Positions 50,581 through 59,600 of a stretch of 64,000 bases of DNA are shown here, one piece after another. Position 1 is the first letter of the stretch. Each line of letters begins with the position of its first letter. The translations under genes and the position numbers were made by a program. The DNA is from Mesorhabditis belari (Eukaryota; Nematoda; Chromadorea; Rhabditida; Rhabditidae): contig CAUEEP010000728.1 of assembly GCA_958450365.1 (NCBI GenBank), positions 1,364,001 to 1,428,000 on the forward strand. Direction: 5' to 3'. Under the pieces are notes generated by a model that saw nothing but the letters and a program-made list of their open reading frames with translations, was not told the DNA's origin and did no database searches.

Positions 50581-50653
50581 GCAAGCACATTTTTATACCC
50601 ATTTGCTTTAAATAAAGGACTACTCGTAGTGTTATCATAAAATAAAACTCAAA

Positions 50654-53600
50654 TCAATTGCTTAAAGCGCATTTTCTTCGCGTTTGATGTCGCCGCAAGT
50701 GTGAAGCCAATTTAAACGACTGACCACAAGAGCACGAGTGATTGCGCTCATTTTGGTGAACCATTCTGAAAATGTTATTTAGTTTGGGGTGCGACCCGCT
50801 TTAACCTTATCATCGAGGATGATTTTGCTTCAGAATAGCCGAATTGCACAAAGAAGGTTAAAAAGGGTTTCCCCAAAGCGCTTACAACATAACAAGAACG
50901 AGCAGCATCCAACACAAGATTAATACTCGTCGGTGGCGACACAAATGTTAGTAAGCTCTCGCTACAATGTTAAACCAGTTATCTAAACAGGATTTGAAAC
51001 CTGAAGGGTAGCATAAAGTAAGTTGAGTTTATATTTTTACTGTTTATTAGTACAAAACCAAAAAGCAACAATACCTATTACAAAGACAGCATGCGCATCA
51101 AAAGAAACAACAAAAGTCCCCAAGAGGGAAGGCAAAAGCAACCCGCCGACCAAAAAAACAATTTCGGGAAGGGAGAAAAGGGCGAAAAATGCGACGCGAA
51201 TAATTGCAAAATAGCAACGCAAATAGGAAGGAAACGGACGCGACCACCCTCCTCCACGAGAAGGGCGGACCCACGCCCGAGTAATAATCACAATCTGACA
51301 AAAAGGGTTAAAAGACAAGGTTAAGACAAACTAAAAAGAAAAATTTCAACAAACTTTCAAGGCAATCCTTTTTGATGAGACCATTTGCTCCCTCAACGGC
51401 GACCACCACGTCCACGACCACGAGGTGATTCCATTCGGCTACCAATTCTCGACGACGAGGCAGCTGGCACATCGTCTTCAAACCATTCTTGATGTCGACG
51501 CTTGACCGGAGCTAGGCGATTTTCTTGACGAGGCTTCCTTTGGTATTCCATGGCTTGCATCCATACGTCTTTCCATTGATTGTCCAAAACATAACATCCC
51601 CACAGCTCGAGATGAAAGTTGGATAGGCTCGTTTCTGAGGCTGTCCTCATGAGCAGGTAGATCCTGGTGTCGAAACGATGTGACGGTCCGTATTGTAGAT
51701 CACGGACATCCATCAACTCGTGGCCATGTTTGAGTGCTGGCTTCAAGATATTTTGGCGGTAGAGTCGCTCGTATTCTCCGGTTGAATCCGACGTGTGGAG
51801 CGATGGAAAGACGATGATTTTCACCGTGTTGCGCTTTTTGTTGACTGCCTTCATTCCGTTGATCAGCCCTTCAAAGATCTTGTCGTTGGCGAGAATCTTC
51901 GTGGCTTCCGGTACTTGCATGTAGACCTCTTGCAGTGGCGTCGTTGGAGAAATGGAAGCAGCGAGTCGTTTCAGATCCTCTTCAGGATTCATTGAGGCTT
52001 TTCGCATTTCACACTTCACCTTGCTCTTCAGCACATATGCCAGTTGAACGACGGTTTGGTCACCAAATAGGACCACTTGCGTGTCGGTCAACATCACAAT
52101 TGCTGGATCCTTCGCTTTCAGCAAGGGAGCAGGAGATAGCGGCTTCCTTGCCTTGACATTCTCTCTGGTTCCGAAGAAGACTTCTTTTGCCCAATCGTCC
52201 AGATAGGCACAGTCTTGCAATCTCAAATTTTCGTTTCCAGAGCTGTAGATTTCACATAAGTCGGCTTGAAGTTCCGGGAAGAGCTTGGCCAACCTTTGGA
52301 ATGCAATCTTGAAGGACTTTGCGCTCACGGGGAAGTGAGACTTCTCGGAGTTGGCAAATCCCTCATAGTCGTATCCGGCTCTCATTGCTTCGATATATCC
52401 AGCTAGCGTTCTCACACTTGTTGAGCCGAAAAAAGCGATCTCCTCTGGTACTTCGCTTCCGTTCGCCCAAATCTCGGAGATTTCTACGCGGCGTGGCAGT
52501 TTGAACTCCGGGTGAACAATCGAGTTGGACGAAATCATAGTCCATCCTTCACCGTCGTTGAGTTCGGTCCAGACCCTAAAAGAAAACATATTATCCACAT
52601 GATAATTTAGTTTTTGAACTCTTTTACTCCGTCTGACCGGTTCAATCATTTCTTGAGTTTTAATTGCGGTCCTTCTTTTGCTTTTAGCGTGAGGGATTAC
52701 AATTTCAGTATCAGGCATTTCCTTGGGGACTTGCCGCAATCTTTCCAACTGCACATTCATTATAGGTCGGTTTGGATTGACAATATCACTTATCTCTGCT
52801 GAGGTGTTTCCCAATTTCAATAGACGGTAAGGTCCAGTGAACCTTTGGCTAAATTTTCCTGGTTGGGAAGGTTCAGTTAAGAGCACTCTCATGCCAGATT
52901 TCAATTCTCTAGGGTCAATGGTCACTTTTTCTCTATCAAAGTATTTTTTCATCTTCTCCGCCGCTTTTTCAAGATTTTCCCTGACATCCTCATATGCTAC
53001 CTGTAAGGCTGAAAACAAAGCTAGTTTATAGTCATCACGATCGACCATACAAGGGTTCAACTTTGCGCGATCGACACCCTTGATCGGAATTACAGGATCA
53101 CGACCTGTGGCCAGGAAACAAGGTGTTTCTTGTGTTGCCGAATGTACTGATGAATTATACGCAAAAAGGGCAAATGGTAGCATGTCGTCCCAGTCACAAT
53201 TCCTGACAGAGTTTTTGGCTAGAATTGATTCTAAAGATTGGTTAAATCTTTCAATTGACCCGGTTTCCCTTTTTACGTAGCCTTTTCCCACAGTCCAAGT
53301 TATTCCCATTTCCTTACACACACTTTGAACGGTATCATTTAGAAATTCTTTGCCACGATCTGAAAGAATTTCACTCGGAATTATGCAGTTTTTGAGCAAG
53401 TATGACAAAAGCGCTTGAGCAACTACTATCGAGCTTTTAGAGACCAGTGCTTCTGCAAATCCAAATTTCGTGAACAGGTCTAAAACCGTAAGAATGTACC
53501 GGTTTCCTCTCGTTGTCGGGTAATGCAAGTCGATCAGATCAACAGCGATGGTCTGTAAAGGTCTTTTTGCAATTCTAGGATGTAGAGGCGGGACTAGCGT

Positions 53601-56600
53601 TTGACGAGGATTGTGTATCAAGCAATTGATACATTGTTTCTGCCAAAGCTTCAAATCTGCTAGCATAAAGGGCCAGTAAAATTCCTTGGAAAGTTTCTCC
53701 ATGCATGCTTTTGTACCGGCATGTCCTCCAAGAACACCTTTATGAATTGTTTCCCAAAGTTCTTTACGAGCTTTAAATGGCACCCATCTTCTAAGCGTTC
53801 CATCCCTAACAACATAAAATATCTTGTTTTCCGAGAACACAAAGTCACCCATTTTCATGGGGCTTTTGTTTCCTTCAAAGCAAACCGACTCGTCCCACTT
53901 TTGATTCTCCCAGAATCTCTTAAATTGTTCAAAAGCTGGGTCCATTTCCATACTCTTTTGCCATGAGTCTTTCGACTCTCGTGTCTCACCTACAAACATT
54001 TCATTTACAATTCTGTCGAGCCCATACTTGCTTGTGTTGGCTTCTTCGGCTTGTTCCAATTCCGAAAGTACAAGCGGACCACGAGACAATGCATCGGCCA
54101 CCTTGTTGGCCATTCCCTTCACATACTCAATTTTTATATTTTCATCCTGAATTTCTAACGCCCATCTCATTGTTCTTTCTGCCAAGTTTGTTCGAGTTAA
54201 CAACGAAACGAGTGCCTGATGATCGGTGCGAACGATCACAGTTAAACCATAAATGTATTGACGAAATTTTTCTAAGGCAACTTTGATTGCAAGCGCTTCA
54301 AGGTCGGTAGGGTGATACTTTGTTTGGGCACTATTCAGCCTTCTACTCATGAAATGAATCGGATGCAATTGCTTTTTGTTATCTTCTTGACAAAGGACAG
54401 CACCTAAACCAGATTTCGAAGCATCAACGTAAATAATAAATGGCTTTGTGCCGTTTCTGGCCAAATTTACATCTGGTTGAGCTAAAACTGGAGGTGAGCA
54501 CAATTTCTCTTTGAGCTGTCTGAAAGCTGACTCTTGGGCTTCAGTCCAATTCCAATGAACATTTGTCGAAGTCAATATATACAAAGGTCCAGCTATTTTC
54601 GCAAAGCCAAGTATAAATTTACGGTAGTAGGAGCACATTCCTAGAAAAGTACGTAGTTCTGAAACAGATCTCGGTGCATGACATGACATGATCTTTTCGA
54701 TCTTGTCGGGATCGGTTTGAACTCCTTGGTCAGTGATCAGGTGACCCAAGAATTTTACTGATTTTTGTCCAATCATACATTTTGATGCCTTAAATCTTAG
54801 TCCTTCGGATCTCATCCGGCTCAGAACTTTCCGAAATGTTTCTAGGTGTTTCTCCCAAGTTTCTGTTGCGATAATCACGTCATCAATGTACACGAAGACC
54901 GTGTCTCCAAGTAGATCTTCTAAAACGCTATGCATTAGTCTTTGACAAGTGGCTGGAGCGTTACAGAGTCCAAATGGCATAACGGTGAATTCTAGTAATT
55001 CATTCAAGATAGCAAAAGCTGTCTTCTCAGCACTTTCTTTGGCAATTGGGATTTGCCAAAAGCCCGCAACCATATCAAAGGTGGAGAAGAATTTTTTGTT
55101 CGACAAGCTTTGTAGCGTCAAATCCATATTTGGCAGTGGGAACGCATCCTGTTTCATCAGAATATTCAGTTTCCTATAATCAATACAGAGACGTATGGTT
55201 CCGTCTTTCTTTTTAACTAGCACGACAGGTGAAGCCCACGGTGAACTAGATTTCTGTACAACTTTTTGATCCTTTAGCTTCTGTAACATTTGTTTGACTG
55301 TATCAATCATTGCGAGTGGTACTGGGCGAGCTTTCTGCTTTATTGGCAAGGCGTCCCCTGTATCAATAAAGTGTTGAACGTGCTTCGCCTGTCCCAACTC
55401 AAAATCCGATAGCGCAAACACATCTGCAAATTCAGCGATGATCTCCTGTAACTCTGTATCTATAGGGCATTTGTTCTCAACTAGTTTGTGCCAAATACTT
55501 TCAATTCGCACTGAGTCAAAAAGCTGTTCAGCGGTGCACTGATTATTCTCCGTATTCAAATTCAACATTTCCGAGCATTGTTTGGTGGACTTTGTTCCTA
55601 GTTGTGATTCAACTGCCTCCCATTCGATGACATTTTTCCCATCGATCATTTCAGCTAGAAGAGGGTCACGTTTACGCAACAAGAGGGGGTTTTCTTGTGC
55701 ATTTCGAACTAGTAATTTGCCATTGCCATTTTTGTCCAAAGCCACAACATATTCATGCTTAAAGAACGACACAAGGTGTACTCCTGAGTACTCTCCTCGG
55801 ATAGGTATAATTCGGTTACTGCCCGGTAGTATGACTTCATTGCTTGTAAAGCTCACAGTTGTGTGCTTTGTTTCAATTGGTGACTTATCTGCGGCGATAG
55901 ATTCTTCATCAACCCACAACGAGACACGAATTCCTGCTTTATGTAGACCGTTCATACCTAGCAACACTGTGTCATCTTCCCGATCAAGAATATAAAAACC
56001 GATGGTTGCCGTCTGGCCGTCATTGACTTTCACTGGCAGTTTGCAACGTCCGATTAATGGCATCAAATTTCTTGAAGCATCAAGAATGTGGAGTTCTTGA
56101 GCCGATTTTCTTTCAAGGGAAATATCGAAATTTTTCAAGGCCGCATGTGGATTCGAGTTAGCTTTTCTTAAAAATGCTTTAGATACTAGCGAGATATCTG
56201 CGCCTGTGTCAATCACTATAGTAGCATCCATAAAAAGCAATTTGACCCCGAAGCTTCAATTGTTCTCCCGTAAATTCGCTTTGGTCACCTTTTATGGAGA
56301 CCATTCTCAATTCATTAACAGTTAAAGAACGTGAAATACTAGAATTCGATTCACTTAATATTGGGTTATAAAATAGCTGATTTAAGCAAAATAAATGGGA
56401 TTTAGGGGTCGAGTTCCCCTTCCTCAATAGTTGCCTGGGTCGATGACCACCGCAGCAAGCCGAAAATCCGTCGGCGACACACAAGCTTTTTGTGCAGCAC
56501 TTAGCACAACGTTTCCATTCCTCAACTGTCTCAAAACAGTCGGCAAGGTCTCCCAAAGACCGCTCTTGACAAGGTTTCCCAAAAACCTTTCTCCGTTCAG

Positions 56601-59600
56601 GCTTCCCAAAAGCCTATCTTCTCCCAGGTTTCCCAAAAACCTCTCTTCTCTCAGGTTTCCCAAAAACCGATCTTCTCCCAGGTTTCCCAAAAACCTGTCT
56701 TCTCCCAGGTTTCCCAAAAACCTCGACAAATCGTCAGTAAAACTTGGTCCAGCTGCAGTAGGATACCAAGTCGCTAAAGCCTCCCAAAGACTCAGCTGTA
56801 GAATTCGACTTACAGCCCCAATCGAGATGTTCCTGCTCGATACCGGCGAACCTACTTGTGTACAACAAATAAAGACAAAATTTTTGTTAGTGGGACATAA
56901 TTTCACAAGATTCGCGCTCGAAGCCAGGGGGTTGGTTGTATTGAATACAAAAACACAACCGAGTATGGGCCTATTGGGGCTCACGTGGCCATCGTGATTC
57001 TTTTCGGCCACCACACTCATCTCCCTGACCTCGGGACACTCGACACGGATCGACCAAACGACACCATTTGACTTGCACGAGTTATGATTTCCTTTGTTCT
57101 GAGTAGGGGCCAAGAAATCCTCTGGGATTTGACCCAGTGTGACGGACGCCACCTCTCTTTGTTGTACAGCTTCCTTGCCTATAACAATCTGGCTAACGGT
57201 TTGGTTTTTGTGACAAAACCGTATACTATGTCCGGACTTTCCGCATTTAAAGCAATTGTTGTTTCGCAAGCTCCGCGCGTTTACGTTTCTACCGTTCGAT
57301 ACTTGTTGCATTGTTTCTCTAGGCTTCTGTCCGAAGTAATTCAAATTCTCCGTACCATTTTGCTGGTTGGAATCCGTAGAATTCTGAAACCATTCACTAC
57401 TATTTAATCTATTCATTTGTTTTTGTGGCTGCATGTTCGCCTGATTGTTGCCGCGATTCGGCACAAAAGAATTGAATCGGCGATTGAATCCTTGGTTTGG
57501 TTGAATGACTTGAATTTTGGGTGTCATGGAAAGCTTGGAATAGTATTGGCTACGGAGAAGACGATTTTTCAACTCAGTATACTGGGTCAGATTTCCTTGC
57601 TTATCGACACATGCCTCAACAAAGCTGGAAAATCCTGGGTCGCCGTCTAAAATTCTTAGCAGAGCTTGGCATTGCTGCCCGAGCCGCTGTTCTGTTTCTG
57701 CAGCGTTAGGATATCCTTGTTGTGCCAGTGTTTCAATGCGTTGGCAAGCACCAATAAGATCCGTAATTGAACCAGTGTAGGCGGTGAGTTGATTCTGTGC
57801 GACTATTTTAGCCATGGCGGCGGGTCCTCTGAGTTCGCTACTCATATAGCTGACCATGCCATCAAACGAGCCTTCTTTCAAATATTTGGGTATAGTCTCG
57901 TAGATCGATTTAGCATTTCCAATCAAATGTGTCTTGAAGAGATAATGCTTTTTTTCTTCTGAGGTGGTCGCATTAAAGCGCGCTTTTATCGAGAGAACAA
58001 AATCGCAAAAGGGTTCTTGGTTGGGCTTATTTGCGAACGTTTTGATCGGGGGTAAGTTGGATACATATGCGGCATCTAGGAACGCTGCGGCTGTGTCAAC
58101 AACTGTTATGTTTTTTGTGGTGAGTTTTGACTCGTTACTATCCCCCATACCGTTCTGCGTTGTTCCTTCCTCGAGTGTTTCCCTCCAGTGGCTCTGGCTC
58201 ATCATCGTCTCCGCGGTGCGCAACGGTGATGCCTGAATCAAATACTTGTTTCCTCTTTCCCACTCCTTCTCTATATGCTCCTCAAACTTTATACCTTTCT
58301 TATAGGCTGAGGGCTCCTTCATGTAATTGGTCCTGTCTTCGACCGAATCGGTGAGCATCGCCTGAATAACAGAATATGCTTCTTCCTCTTTGCAGTTCAA
58401 CATGTCACAAATTTTTATTAGTGTATTGTGGTCTCCAATACATCTATCAACTTTCCTAATCAACTCTGTTTGCTTGATCATAAACGTATCGCAAAGTGAG
58501 TCAATCAACTCTTTCTGTTCTATGTATTTCTCATAGAACTCTGTAAGCGCTTCTTTCGATTCAAAGCCCAGTTCATTGCATACTTTGATCATACAATCAT
58601 TCCCCGCAACCCCTTTCTTTTCGGTTCTATTGCGTAGGCTTCAGCCAATTTTGCTTCCGCCTCCTTCAACTTATCGCAGTCGAGCCAAAGCTCTTCAAGC
58701 AATTTCTTGCTCTCGATGCTAATGGCCGCTTTTTGACGATTAGTTGTTTTCTTGCAAGAGCATAGAACACTTACAAGAGTTTCAACTTTTTCTTCGACGC
58801 CTTCTTTCAGCTTTTCCACAAGATTCCCAAACACTTGTTTCGAAACACTTACATTCTCTAGGAGCCCCTCTTCGTGTCGACTCGCAGCATCAGTTATCTT
58901 GCCTGTCATCTTTTCAATTTACCCTGAAAATATATAAATTAGCGTTGTAGACGGAAAGTAATCGAAAACAAAGCAATATAATCAACATGGGTGTAAATTT
59001 GCGAATAACGATCGTGGGGAAAGTAATTTCGGAGTTTCATGCGCAAGAAATATGCCGATACTTTCAAGAATCAAAATTCTTCGACTCATGAGGAAAATAA
59101 TTGATTCAAATCACAAATGAATTGTTCCTGGTCGGATTCATTGAACTAAACGAATGTTTGTTCAAAGCGCCTCTGCAAGTCTTTCTATTCGACTTATGAT
59201 TCCAATGAGGTCAAAATTTACCCTTTCTCTCGGGTCATAAGAGTCGGATCAACCGTTTCTCCTAACAGATCCCTTTCAGCCTTTCTGTTCAGCTGGATCT
59301 TTCATTTTTCCTCTTGGTTCAACCACCGTCCTCCCAAAGGCTTGTGGATCGGTTCGGCCCCCAGTTTGGGGTGCGACCCGCTTTAACCTTATCATCGAGG
59401 ATGATTTTGCTTCAGAATAGCCGAATTGCACAAAGAAGGTTAAAAAGGGTTTCCCCAAAGCGCTTACAACATAACAAGAACGAGCAGCATCCAACACAAG
59501 ATTAATACTCGTCGGTGGCGACACAAATGTTAGTAAGCTCTCGCTACAATGTTAAACCAGTTATCTAAACAGGATTTAAAACCTGAAGGGTAGCTAAAAA

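Noticed and set aside
51795..55995. Many plus-strand ORFs opposite the pol gene
   Set aside because: Shadows of the long minus-strand frame, without conserved motifs.
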